From NCBI GenBank assembly GCA_902634795.1, contig CACPLK010000009.1, forward strand, positions 1 to 33,944: a DNA stretch of 33,944 nt, given 5' to 3'. The translations under genes were made by a program, and so were the position numbers. How positions within the stretch are numbered: the first letter of the stretch is position 1; each line of letters starts with the position of its first letter. The notes below the pieces were generated by a model that did no database searches, was not told the DNA's origin, and saw only the letters and a list, made by a program, of their open reading frames with translations. Origin of the DNA: an uncultured Prochlorococcus sp. GTDB taxonomy: Bacteria > Cyanobacteriota > Cyanobacteriia > PCC-6307 > Cyanobiaceae. This document shows positions 17,976 through 25,685 of the stretch, piece by piece.

Positions 17976-18929
17976 TTGCCATCTAAGCACAAAAATTGCA
18001 CGTTTATCTTGATTCCTCTCTGTGCTCCTGAAAACGCAAAGCTACCTACAGCACTAGCTTTAGGTAGCTTCGATGGTCTTCACTTAGGTCATAAAAAAGT
18101 AATAAAAGCTGTCTTAAAAGACCCAATCGGGGTGCCAACGGTTGTCAGTTTCTGGCCTCACCCACGTGAAGTTCTCTTTGGGGAGTCAAGATTAAGATTA
18201 GATTTACCAAATGAAAAAACATCCCTGCTCAAGCCACTAGGAATAGAACAATTAGTTTTAGTACCATTTAATAAAACTCTTGCTTCTAAAAGTGCTGAGA
18301 AATTTGTAGATGAAATACTAGTAAAAACACTTCATGCTAAACACATAGCAGTTGGAGAGAATTTTAGATTTGGACGCAACAGAGAAGGTGACATTTTCAC
18401 TTTAAAAAAGATAGGTGCATCTCTAGGAATAAAAATTTCTATTATTCCCATACTTGAAGATAATCATGGTCGACTTAGTAGCAGCAGAATACGAAAAGCA
18501 CTCAGCGAAGGGGATTTGAAACATGCCAAATATCTATTGAAGCGTCCATATACCTTTAGAGGAACAGTTGAAAAAGGTAGAGGTTTGGGTAAAAAGATTG
18601 GGTGGCCAACAGCAAATTTAAAAATAGATGGGCGAAAATTTCTTCCATCATTGGGAGTTTACGCAGCTTGGGCTTTCATCCCAAACAAAAAAGAACGTTT
18701 CTCAGCAGTTATGAATATGGGCCCTCAGCCAACTATTGATCCAAACTCCCTATCAGCAGTAGAAGTTCATCTTTTAGACAAAGAAATTAACCTATTAGGA
18801 GAGGAATTAATTATTGAACCTGTGCACAGAATTAGATTTCAAAAAAAGTTTGAGAGCATTGAGGCCCTTAGCGAACAAATAAGTTTGGACGCAAAATTAG
18901 CAAAAGAAATATTGGTGAAAAAACTCTAA
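17976..18929 (+). CDS. ribF: Bifunctional riboflavin kinase / FAD synthetase
   Basis: The product has 317 residues. The N-terminal FAD synthetase (nucleotidyltransferase) domain has ALGSFDGLHLGHKKV and VGENFRFGRNREGD, and ISTSRIR-like LSSSRIRKALSEGD. The C-terminal riboflavin kinase domain has GRGLGKKIGWPTANL, the MNMGPQPTI segment and VEVHLLD. It phosphorylates riboflavin to FMN and adenylates this to FAD. Both halves look complete. The first ATG gives a somewhat polar leader (MPSKHKNCTFILIPLC); the catalytic fold begins by about residue 20. It is followed by a convergent 30-residue ORF. Confidence 0.95.
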   Translation: MPSKHKNCTFILIPLCAPENAKLPTALALGSFDGLHLGHKKVIKAVLKDPIGVPTVVSFWPHPREVLFGESRLRLDLPNEKTSLLKPLGIEQLVLVPFNKTLASKSAEKFVDEILVKTLHAKHIAVGENFRFGRNREGDIFTLKKIGASLGIKISIIPILEDNHGRLSSSRIRKALSEGDLKHAKYLLKRPYTFRGTVEKGRGLGKKIGWPTANLKIDGRKFLPSLGVYAAWAFIPNKKERFSAVMNMGPQPTIDPNSLSAVEVHLLDKEINLLGEELIIEPVHRIRFQKKFESIEALSEQISLDAKLAKEILVKKL

Positions 18930-18931
18930 AT

Positions 18932-19024
18932 TCAGGTAATTGTGGGATAAGCGTTAGATAATCCCCATACAACAAATAAACCAATGCCACCTAACAAAAA
19001 AACGCCCCAAATAAGCACAGTCAT
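18932..19024 (-). CDS. Single-span membrane peptide, 30 residues
   Basis: A leftward ORF encodes MTVLIWGVFLLGGIGLFVVW followed by a short polar GLSNAYPTIT tail. The whole peptide is one transmembrane helix with glycines spaced for helix packing. Its size and composition are like the low-molecular-weight subunits of photosystems, cytochrome b6f and NDH-1, but I cannot match it to PetL/G/M/N, PsbM/X/Y/30 or PsaI/M from memory. A GAGAAC stretch precedes the ATG at a plausible distance. The gene fills most of the space between ribF and thiE. Too short for most gene finders. Confidence 0.6.
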   Translation of the reverse strand: MTVLIWGVFLLGGIGLFVVWGLSNAYPTIT

Positions 19025-19086
19025 ATTGTTCTCAGAATCATTTTCCACAATTAAATTTAGATACATATCATCTAATAAAGGATGAC

Positions 19087-20133
19087 ATGAAATCAATGCC
19101 TGTCACCCCTCCATCTGATAATCGTATTGCTCAATTAATTGACGCGAACCTTGATCGCGCTAGAGAAGGGCTTCGAGTAATGGAAGATTGGTGCAGGTTT
19201 GGTCTCAAGAGGAGTGATTTTTCGATTCAAATTAAAGATTGGAGGCAACAATTAGGAGGACATCACCATAAGATTTATCGAAAAGCAAGGCTTACGTCCA
19301 ACGACCCAGCGATGGGAGTTTCGCATCCTTTACAAAAAGTCAGATCAACCCCAGAGGCTATATTTATTGCGAACTCATCAAGAGTTCAAGAGGCCTTAAG
19401 AGTGATAGAAGAGTTTACTAAATTAACAGATCCAAATCTTTGTAAAATTGCCACCAAAATTAGATACGAAACTTATGAGATCGAAATAAAAGTGCTTAAT
19501 ACAGCTGAAGGTTTAAATAAAAGACAAGTCTTAAAAAATTGTTCCATATACTTAATAACAACAAATAGAAGAAATCTCGAAGACATTGTTCTTCAGTCTC
19601 TTAAAGCAGGTGTAAAAATAGTTCAATACAGAGAGAAATTTTTACAAGATAATGAAAAAATTTCACAAGCGAAATGCCTAGCCTCTCTTTGTAAAAAATA
19701 CAATTCACTTTTTATAGTCAATGATCGTATTGATATCGCACTTGCTGTTGACGCCGATGGGATTCATTTAGGACAAGAAGATATACCCACAAAAATAGCT
19801 AGAGAGCTACTGGGAACTGAAAAGATCATTGGCCGAAGCACTCACTGCCTTAAAGATATAAAAAATGCCGAAAAGGAAGGCTGTGATTATATTGGCATAG
19901 GACCAATATTTTCCTCTGAAACAAAAAAGCAACTAAATCCAATTGGAATTGAATACCTTAGAGAGGGATTAAGTGAAACCCTCCTTCCTGCTTTTGCTAT
20001 TGGGGGAATTAATAGCTCAAACATCAACAAATTAAACCAAATCAATAATCTTCGCATAGCCGTATCAAATGCAATTATGAATTCAAATGACCCCTTTTCT
20101 AAAACAGAAGAGCTTCTTAAATTTCTAAAATGA
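19087..20133 (+). CDS. thiE: Thiamine-phosphate synthase, cyanobacterial two-domain form
   Basis: The product has 348 residues, longer than the about 210-residue bacterial ThiE. The N-terminal about 140 residues (RIAQLIDANLDRAREGLRVM ... RVQEALRVIEEFTK) are the extension typical of cyanobacterial ThiE. The TIM-barrel domain follows with KAGVKIVQYREKF, LFIVNDRIDIALAVDADGIH, LGQEDIP, IIGRSTH and YIGIGPIFSS. It joins the pyrimidine and thiazole phosphates to make thiamine phosphate. The AAAGGA before the ATG at 19087 supports this start. Its stop overlaps the thiS start by four bases (ATGA), so the two are translationally coupled. Confidence 0.93.
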   Translation: MKSMPVTPPSDNRIAQLIDANLDRAREGLRVMEDWCRFGLKRSDFSIQIKDWRQQLGGHHHKIYRKARLTSNDPAMGVSHPLQKVRSTPEAIFIANSSRVQEALRVIEEFTKLTDPNLCKIATKIRYETYEIEIKVLNTAEGLNKRQVLKNCSIYLITTNRRNLEDIVLQSLKAGVKIVQYREKFLQDNEKISQAKCLASLCKKYNSLFIVNDRIDIALAVDADGIHLGQEDIPTKIARELLGTEKIIGRSTHCLKDIKNAEKEGCDYIGIGPIFSSETKKQLNPIGIEYLREGLSETLLPAFAIGGINSSNINKLNQINNLRIAVSNAIMNSNDPFSKTEELLKFLK

Positions 20134-20348
20134 AATTAAAAATTAACGGCGAAATTAAAACCATTAAAAACTCTTATGAAGAATTAGTATTGGAAAATTT
20201 ACTTAAAAACTTGGGTTACAAACCCCAACTAGTTGTAGTGGAGGTAAATGGTGAAATTATCAACCCAAAAGTTTGGATGAATACAAAAATAAAGAATGGC
20301 GATTGCTTAGAGGTTGTAACAATTGTTGGTGGAGGTTCCTACAGTTAA
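20130..20348 (+). CDS. thiS: Sulfur carrier protein ThiS
   Basis: The product has 72 residues and a beta-grasp fold. It starts MKLKINGEIKTI and has VVVEVNGEIINP in the middle, then CLEVVTIVGGG. ThiS delivers sulfur for the thiazole ring of thiamine as a C-terminal thiocarboxylate. Normally the Gly-Gly pair is the very end; here three residues (S-Y-S) follow GGG, so either the tail is trimmed or the start/stop context has changed. It overlaps thiE by 4 bases. The DUF1517 gene follows after 19 bases. Confidence 0.9.
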   Translation: MKLKINGEIKTIKNSYEELVLENLLKNLGYKPQLVVVEVNGEIINPKVWMNTKIKNGDCLEVVTIVGGGSYS

Positions 20349-20367
20349 TTGATTCCAATCAAAATAA

Positions 20368-21333
20368 GTGTTCAAATTGACTTGCTTTAAATCGTTTAAA
20401 AGAAAAAGATTTTTTTCTTTTCTGGTTATTTCTTCAATAATTTTCTCTTTTTTATTTGTAAATCCCAACCTAGCTTCAGCTGCCAGTGGAGGACGCATAG
20501 GCGGAGGAAGTTTTCAAGCACCTTCAACAACACGAAGGCAAAATTACGGAGGTTATGGAGGCAATAACTTTCGAGGTTATGGAAGTGGTTATAGAGGAGG
20601 TGGTATTGGTTTTCCTTTTCTATTGCCAATATTTGGCTTTGGTGGTGGTGGAATTTTTGGGTTTTTAATACTTATGTCAATCGTTGGTGTGATTGTTAAT
20701 TCATTTAAAAACTCTTCAAATTTTTCCAACTCAAGTAAAAACCCATTATTTTCTCAAACATCCAACCCTTCCAAAGTTTCTTTAATACAGTTTCAGATTG
20801 GCTTACTTGCAAGTGCAAAAGAAATTCAAGTAAAACTTAGGGAGCTTGCTTCCTCATCAAGCACTTCGACTTCATCAGGCCTTCAAAGAGTCCTTCAAGA
20901 CACATCACTCGCCTTATTAAGGAAACCTGAATTATGGGTCTATTCAAATATAGAGACAGGCTCCGTTCCTTTTGCCTCCGCAGAATCCACATTTAATCGA
21001 ATCTCAATAACTGAAAGAAGCAAATTAAAAGCTGAACTCACATCAAACTATTCCGGTCAAATATCTACCTCAATAAAGAATGAATCCAATCCTGGTGATT
21101 CAGATTCAACAAATGAATACATAGCGATCACGATTTTGGTAGCGTCTAAAAAAGATTTAAGACTAAACAACTCCACAAACAACGAACAAATCACCGAGGC
21201 ATTAAGGCTCTTAGGATCAATATCATCAAATGACCTAATCGCATTAGAAATCATCTGGCAACCTGACGGAGAAGGAGAGACTTTGAGAGAAGAAGAGCTA
21301 ATAACTCAATACCCAAATCTTAAACATTTATAA
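20368..21333 (+). CDS. DUF1517 family protein, membrane-anchored
   Basis: The product has 321 residues from a GTG start (20368); TTG at 20377 is possible. The N-terminus KRKRFFSFLVISSIIFSFLF with ASAASGGRIGGGSF looks like an export signal with an A-x-A site. A Gly/Tyr/Arg-rich segment follows (YGGYGGNNFRGYGSGYRGGG), then a hydrophobic glycine-rich span (about 80-112), then the conserved DUF1517 body starting SLIQFQIGLLASAKEIQ and ending LEIIWQPDGEGETL. DUF1517 proteins occur in cyanobacteria and chloroplasts; their function is not known to me. It may be co-transcribed with thiE-thiS. Confidence 0.8.
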   Translation: MFKLTCFKSFKRKRFFSFLVISSIIFSFLFVNPNLASAASGGRIGGGSFQAPSTTRRQNYGGYGGNNFRGYGSGYRGGGIGFPFLLPIFGFGGGGIFGFLILMSIVGVIVNSFKNSSNFSNSSKNPLFSQTSNPSKVSLIQFQIGLLASAKEIQVKLRELASSSSTSTSSGLQRVLQDTSLALLRKPELWVYSNIETGSVPFASAESTFNRISITERSKLKAELTSNYSGQISTSIKNESNPGDSDSTNEYIAITILVASKKDLRLNNSTNNEQITEALRLLGSISSNDLIALEIIWQPDGEGETLREEELITQYPNLKHL

Positions 21334-21461
21334 AGTCAGTAACCTAAGCAACCAAAAACCTGATTTCTTTATATTTTTTTCATCTTATTTACGTAAACAA
21401 GCGTCAAAAAACATATGAAAAAGAGTTAGCATTCCGTGACAGTTTCATATTTACAATAGAA

Positions 21462-21629
21462 GTGTCAGCTTCTTCACAACCAGAACCTCGTTCAATGAAA
21501 TGGGAAAGCTCTGGAGAGCTAGCTCAAAGAGATTTATCAGAATTAGTCACTCGTCTTCTTGATGTTGAATCGAGCAATAATAGTGATGAGCTAACAAGAC
21601 TGGGTAGCAAATATGACGAAGAATCTTAA
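21462..21629 (+). CDS. Small hypothetical protein, 55 residues, with coding-like sequence beyond its stop
   Basis: From GTG 21462 the ORF reads MSASSQPEPRSMKWESSGEL and continues AQRDLSELVTRLLDVESS to a TAA at 21627-21629. In the same frame 21 further codons (DYKYTLALLQLIAQLRGKKR-V) look coding and end in TAA 21693-21695, which overlaps the next gene's ATG (TAATG). That arrangement suggests the ancestral gene ran to 21695 (about 77 residues) and that the internal TAA is either a recent nonsense change or an error. The protein is hydrophilic and helical, with no known family. Confidence 0.5.
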   Translation: MSASSQPEPRSMKWESSGELAQRDLSELVTRLLDVESSNNSDELTRLGSKYDEES

Positions 21630-21694
21630 GACTATAAATACACCCTTGCGCTCCTTCAGTTAATAGCTCAACTTAGGGGAAAGAAGAGAGTTTA

Positions 21695-21832
21695 ATGAGG
21701 AGAAAGACTATTCAATGGATAAATACTCCGGTTATTACTGAAGCTATATTCCGTTACGAAAAAGGTCTACTCCCTAACTCAATGAAATTATGGCTAGAAC
21801 AAGTTCTAGAAATCAATTCAGATAAAAATTAG
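21695..21832 (+). CDS. Small hypothetical protein, 45 residues
   Basis: ATG 21695 to TAG 21832: MRRKTIQWINTPVITEAIFR then YEKGLLPNSMKLWLEQVLEI and a short polar tail. The ATG overlaps the stop of the preceding frame (TAATG), a sign of translational coupling, and GGGGAAAG/AAGAGAG purine-rich sequence precedes it. Three tryptophan/tyrosine-bearing amphipathic helices are predicted by eye. The stop overlaps the end of larB on the other strand by 4 bases. No family recognised. Confidence 0.55.
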   Translation: MRRKTIQWINTPVITEAIFRYEKGLLPNSMKLWLEQVLEINSDKN

Positions 21833-22476
21833 GCTAATAAGATTCTAATAGCAGCCATAGCTGCACCATATCCATTATCAATATTCACTATTAATAGTCC
21901 TGGAGCACAACTTGCAAGCATTCCCTCCATTGCCGTTTTACCACCACCACTAATCCCATATCCAACTGAAATAGGAAGTCCAATAATTGGCTGAGGAACT
22001 AATCCAGCGAGTACCGTAGGTAATGCTCCTTCCATGCCGGCGCAGGCAATAATTACTTTTGCTAATTTTATTTCTTCCAGCCTATCTAGCAGCCTGTGAA
22101 GTCCTGCCACACCAACATCAATCAATAATTTAGTTTTTATTCCATGAAAGTTCAAAGCTATTTCTGCTTCTGACGCCACCCTTACATCACTTGTACCTCC
22201 AGTCAAAATAATTACTTCTTCCTCAGAAGAAGTACATTCCTTGAACTCCCCCATAGTTAAACAACCAGATATTTCATGAAATTCTGCAGAAGGAAATTCA
22301 ACTAAAAGTTTTTCTCCTTTCTCTTTAGAAAGTCTTGTCACCAAAGCAGTTTCAGACTCAAGTTGATATTTCTTCAATATTTCAGAAATTTGATCAATTG
22401 TTTTGTGCTCCCCCCATATAGCCTCAATTACACCGAGTCGACTTCGCCTCTCAAAATCAATATTGGATTGATTCAT
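21829..22476 (-). CDS. larB: LarB / CpmA-like AIR-carboxylase-family protein
   Basis: The product has 215 residues. The C-terminal PurE/AIR-carboxylase-like domain has VIILTGGTSDVRVASEAEI, LIDVGVAGLHRLLDRL, VIIACAGMEGALPTVLAGLV and GYGISGGGKTAMEGMLASCA. The family includes LarB, which carboxylates and hydrolyses nicotinic acid adenine dinucleotide for the lactate-racemase nickel-pincer cofactor, and the cyanobacterial circadian phase modifier CpmA; the present gene is probably the latter's orthologue. larC/larE are not in the window, so the biochemical role is open. It is the last gene of ispF-TIGR03792-larB, 2 bases after its neighbour. Confidence 0.85.
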   Translation of the reverse strand: MNQSNIDFERRSRLGVIEAIWGEHKTIDQISEILKKYQLESETALVTRLSKEKGEKLLVEFPSAEFHEISGCLTMGEFKECTSSEEEVIILTGGTSDVRVASEAEIALNFHGIKTKLLIDVGVAGLHRLLDRLEEIKLAKVIIACAGMEGALPTVLAGLVPQPIIGLPISVGYGISGGGKTAMEGMLASCAPGLLIVNIDNGYGAAMAAIRILLA

Positions 22477-22478
22477 AT

Positions 22479-22934
22479 TTACTCTGGATTTAACTCCCCT
22501 TCAAAAATCAATGGGAAAGGATTTCCACTATTTTCACCTGTTTCCTTTCTTGCAATTTTTTCGAAATCATTCTGGACAAGATTTATTTCTGTCTGAGAGA
22601 TGTTTTTCCAAGCAGCTCTTGACTCCCAACCAATTAATAAGGTTGCTTCCTCAACTTTAGGATCCCACAAAAGTTGGCGTCCTAAAAAACCTTCTTGTTT
22701 CAATAACCATGGCTCCCAACTTCCTTCTTCGGCTTTTAACCAAGCATTTTTAAATTTTTTTGGGACGTGAAGCTTAAGGTGCTCAACAATAGATTCTCTT
22801 GGAAAATTAACTTTCAACAAAGACTCAGCTTGAATATTTTTAACGTTTCCAAAAACAGTAGAAAGAAGAATCACATTAATAAAAAGAAAACTAAATATTG
22901 TTTTGATGAAATTTTTACTTCTACTAATGTTCAT
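22479..22934 (-). CDS. TIGR03792-type cyanobacterial protein, exported
   Basis: From [20 protein letters not shown] at 22934 the product has 151 residues. This ATG overlaps the ispF stop (ATGA), so it is favoured over the ATG at 22964, which lies inside ispF. The N-terminus is a signal peptide or anchor. The body has the pattern [55 protein letters not shown], typical of TIGR03792, a dimeric alpha/beta-barrel-like (ABM-type) family of unknown function. It is coupled to ispF and larB, so it is part of their operon. Confidence 0.75.
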   Translation of the reverse strand: MNISRSKNFIKTIFSFLFINVILLSTVFGNVKNIQAESLLKVNFPRESIVEHLKLHVPKKFKNAWLKAEEGSWEPWLLKQEGFLGRQLLWDPKVEEATLLIGWESRAAWKNISQTEINLVQNDFEKIARKETGENSGNPFPLIFEGELNPE

Positions 22935-23431
22935 TTTTTTTTCATCAAAACAACTGCATGACAACTTATACCTTCCTCTCTTCCCTCAGCACCTAATTTC
23001 TCATTTGTAGTTGCTTTAACTCCTACATCATCAGCTTTAACTCCGATTTTCTTAGATATTTTCTCCTTCATTGAGTCAATATGAGGTTTTAATTTTGGCC
23101 TTTCAGCGACAATAACTGAATCAATATTTTGAATTTGCCAACCTTTCTTCTCTATCAATTCCATGACCTTTTCAAGAAGAATCAAGCTATTTGCATTTTT
23201 CCATTTGGGGTCATCTGGAGGGAAATACTTTCCAATGTCACCCAAGGATAATGCCCCTAATATGGCATCCATGATTGCATGAGTAAGAACATCTGCATCA
23301 CTATGACCATCAAGACCTAATCCATCAGGATGGATTAACTTCACCCCTCCAAGAATTAAAGGCCGACCCTCAACCAAGCGATGCATGTCGTAGCCATTGC
23401 CGATCCGTAGCTGAGGAAAATTATCTTTCAT
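22931..23431 (-). CDS. ispF: 2-C-methyl-D-erythritol 2,4-cyclodiphosphate synthase
   Basis: The product has 166 residues. It has the N-terminal GNGYDMHRL (metal ligands D15, H17), [17 protein letters not shown] (H43), [11 protein letters not shown] and the C-terminal [20 protein letters not shown]. It closes CDP-ME 2-phosphate to MEcPP in the non-mevalonate isoprenoid pathway, feeding chlorophyll, carotenoid and quinone synthesis. All zinc ligands are present. It is first in the set ispF-TIGR03792-larB. The trmD and era genes lie on the same strand further upstream, but 4.5 kb of accessory genes intervene. Confidence 0.96.
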   Translation of the reverse strand: MKDNFPQLRIGNGYDMHRLVEGRPLILGGVKLIHPDGLGLDGHSDADVLTHAIMDAILGALSLGDIGKYFPPDDPKWKNANSLILLEKVMELIEKKGWQIQNIDSVIVAERPKLKPHIDSMKEKISKKIGVKADDVGVKATTNEKLGAEGREEGISCHAVVLMKKK

Positions 23432-23783
23432 ATCAACAAGTTTCGGGGAAGATTTTCGACCTGTGACTCAACTGTGTTTCAATTACGTAAGTTTGTGAAC
23501 GAATTGTTTAACAGAAATTGTCGATCAATTTCATTCTAGTCGAGCGTAGAGCGAACGTAAAAAGATTTAGGTAAGCGTTAGTTAATACTCGCAGATCAGT
23601 AAGTGATAAATAAGAATCACTGATTGATCTTATTTCCCTAAAAGTTCCAAGAGGGAATCAAAAGGCGTTGTAATCGCTTTATTTTTTTTCGCCAAGGTAG
23701 AGATCAGAATGAAAAGGACCTTCTTTACATTTGCCGTTACTTCTGGCGATATTTTCATCTCTAACTCATGCCGTTTTATTGGG
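23432..23783. other. Intergenic region between ispF and the TPR-sulfotransferase gene
   Basis: About 350 bases hold the ispF promoter, the candidate small RNA (23595-23689) and a 34-codon plus-strand ORF (23709-23813) that I do not trust. It is less AT-rich than the spacers in the islands and forms the left edge of the second accessory block. Confidence 0.5.
23595..23689 (+). ncRNA. Candidate structured non-coding RNA ending in a terminator hairpin
   Basis: Three hairpins lie in series on the plus strand. The first is 23595-23607 with 23616-23628 (ATCAGTAAGTGAT/ATCACTGATTGAT, 11 of 13 pairs). The second is TTCCCT 23634-23639 with AGGGAA 23652-23657. The third is AAAGGCG 23661-23667 with CGCTTT 23675-23680 (one bulged G), followed by A and eight T (23682-23689), a terminator. 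No convincing ORF spans it. The 5' end is not defined and could lie 50-100 bases upstream. The alternative is only the terminator plus chance hairpins. I cannot match it to 6S, tmRNA, Yfr1 or SRP RNA. Confidence 0.4.
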
Positions 23784-25409
23784 TTACTGACTAATAGAAT
23801 CAATTATGGGTGAAAGCATTTTTTGATACTTTTCCCATACCCCAACATGTTCTTTCGTAATTGGATACCTAGGAAGGATACAACTATAACCTCTTAAAAT
23901 ACGCTTATTTAAGTGAGGAGATAAATATATTTTATCCCATTCAAAGTTTAACCAACTAATTAATGATTTAATCATTGACTTAGGTTCATAAACCAATGAT
24001 TCATAATTCAGACAATATATTCTTGATGAATACAAAAGCTTAAATTCTTCTAGAATTTTATTTTGAGATAAATAATAATCTTTTGTATCATTGAGGGATG
24101 ATGTTAGATTCCAACCAGTTGTAAAATATGTCTGATACAATGTAAGAACATTATCTAATATATATCGTTTGCAAGCAACAATTTTTGCTGTTGGAAAATG
24201 ATTTAAAATTAGACCTAAAAAAGAAAAATCACTGACTTTAATTATTGTTCTCTCACCGTTACCTTTAGTTTTTAAAATATTATTATAAATAACATCATAA
24301 AAACTATTTTTATTTCCCTTGCTTAAATTATCAAGCCAGTCTTGAAGCATCTTATTAAAGATAAGCTCATCTTGAATTGGATCTTTACTCTTCATTGTAA
24401 TAATTGACTCAACCAATGTGGAACCACTTCCAGGAATACCAAAAATAAAAATTAATTCAGAATTATTTGGAGATTTGATATTTGGTTCATGGGATAAATC
24501 TATCAAGATTTTTAGTTTATTTTCTCTGGAAAAATAAGAATCAATATTAGAAGGCATATATTTCAATTTCAATTCATTAACAAAAACAAGCTGCTTAGCA
24601 CTCTCAACATATTTTTCTTGTTTATGTAAAGTAGTTGCACGCGAAAAATGAATATCAAATTGACTATTTAAATCATTTTTGCTAAGAATATCCTCTGAAA
24701 AAAGATCCTTATTCCAGTAATCAATATTTTTAGAAGTTTTTAAATTCGAAAGAGAGCAATAAGGTCTAGAAAAAAATGGGGAAAGTTTATGTGCCTTTTG
24801 ATTTAATTTTTCTGCTTCTTTTAAATCACCTAGCTCAACAATGACGGAAGAAAGATTATGATAATATTTTGCTTTATTAGGATTAATCTCTATAGCTCTG
24901 CGATAATATTTTATAGACTCAATATGATTTCCTTCAGAGAAAAGAAATGAGCCAAAATATGCCATAAGAGAATCGCAATTACAATCAAGTTTCACCGCTT
25001 TGCGCAATGCATTTTCAGCATTTTGTTTTTGAAAAGATTCTCTATACAAAACTCCTAAACAAAAATAGGACTTTGCGCTGTCAGGATTGAGTTCTATGGC
25101 TTCGAGAAGATATTTTTCTGCTTCTTTTAATTTGCCTAGACTTGTTAAAATTGTTCCATAATTAGAAAGAACCCGGTAATCTTTATATCCTTTATTAATG
25201 AAATCTTGATAATATTTTGCTGCTTCTGAAATATTTCCATGTGAATGAAACCTAAATGCTTGATTAATTATTTGTTCTTTAGAATTTTTAGAAGAAGTAT
25301 TAGTATTAATAGTTAAATTTTCTTGATTTTCGTCTAAAGAAAATTGGATTGGATATGTTTTTACTTCAGTAATTTTCTTGTTTTCTTCTTCTTGACTAGA
25401 ACTATCCAT
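23784..25409 (-). CDS. TPR-repeat sulfotransferase
   Basis: The product has 541 residues. A leader (about 10-60: VKTYPIQFSLDENQENLTIN, then SKEQIINQAFRFHSHGNIS) precedes five or so TPRs (about 60-230, e.g. AEKYLLEAIELNPDSAKSYF). A sulfotransferase domain follows: the 5'-phosphosulfate-binding loop GIPGSGSTLVE is at about 324-334, and a 3'-phosphate-binding segment is likely around FPTAKIVACKRYILDN. Family members move sulfate from PAPS to proteins or glycans; the target is unknown. The P-loop reads G-S-G-S-T where R-S-G-T-T is usual, so the normal arginine is replaced. The N-terminal leader is shared with the chimeric ORF at 27145. The gene is AT-rich and probably horizontally mobile; it stands alone in transcription. 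Confidence 0.85.
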   Translation of the reverse strand: MDSSSQEEENKKITEVKTYPIQFSLDENQENLTINTNTSSKNSKEQIINQAFRFHSHGNISEAAKYYQDFINKGYKDYRVLSNYGTILTSLGKLKEAEKYLLEAIELNPDSAKSYFCLGVLYRESFQKQNAENALRKAVKLDCNCDSLMAYFGSFLFSEGNHIESIKYYRRAIEINPNKAKYYHNLSSVIVELGDLKEAEKLNQKAHKLSPFFSRPYCSLSNLKTSKNIDYWNKDLFSEDILSKNDLNSQFDIHFSRATTLHKQEKYVESAKQLVFVNELKLKYMPSNIDSYFSRENKLKILIDLSHEPNIKSPNNSELIFIFGIPGSGSTLVESIITMKSKDPIQDELIFNKMLQDWLDNLSKGNKNSFYDVIYNNILKTKGNGERTIIKVSDFSFLGLILNHFPTAKIVACKRYILDNVLTLYQTYFTTGWNLTSSLNDTKDYYLSQNKILEEFKLLYSSRIYCLNYESLVYEPKSMIKSLISWLNFEWDKIYLSPHLNKRILRGYSCILPRYPITKEHVGVWEKYQKMLSPIIDSISQ

Positions 25410-25685
25410 CTTCTCGTATCTTTTATCTCATTTGATTCTTACGATTTTACTACTAAAGAGAAGCGGATACTTGAAATTGATTAGTGTCCTGAAATTGCTT
25501 AACAATAAACAAAAAGGTTGCACTTACCAGTCAAAAGAGTGTATAGGGGCAAATGCGAGCGTTCATCTTATTAATACAACCTCACACATATATGAAATAA
25601 TTTTTTTGGGAAATTTCAAGGTTTTACTTAGCACGCTAATATTTAAGCTAATTTATTCTTTAAATATTTATATTAATGATTTTCT

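Noticed and set aside
23709-23813. 34-codon rightward ORF MKRTFFTFAVTSGDIF...
   Set aside because: It follows the candidate terminator, runs into the sulfotransferase 3' end, and has no independent support.
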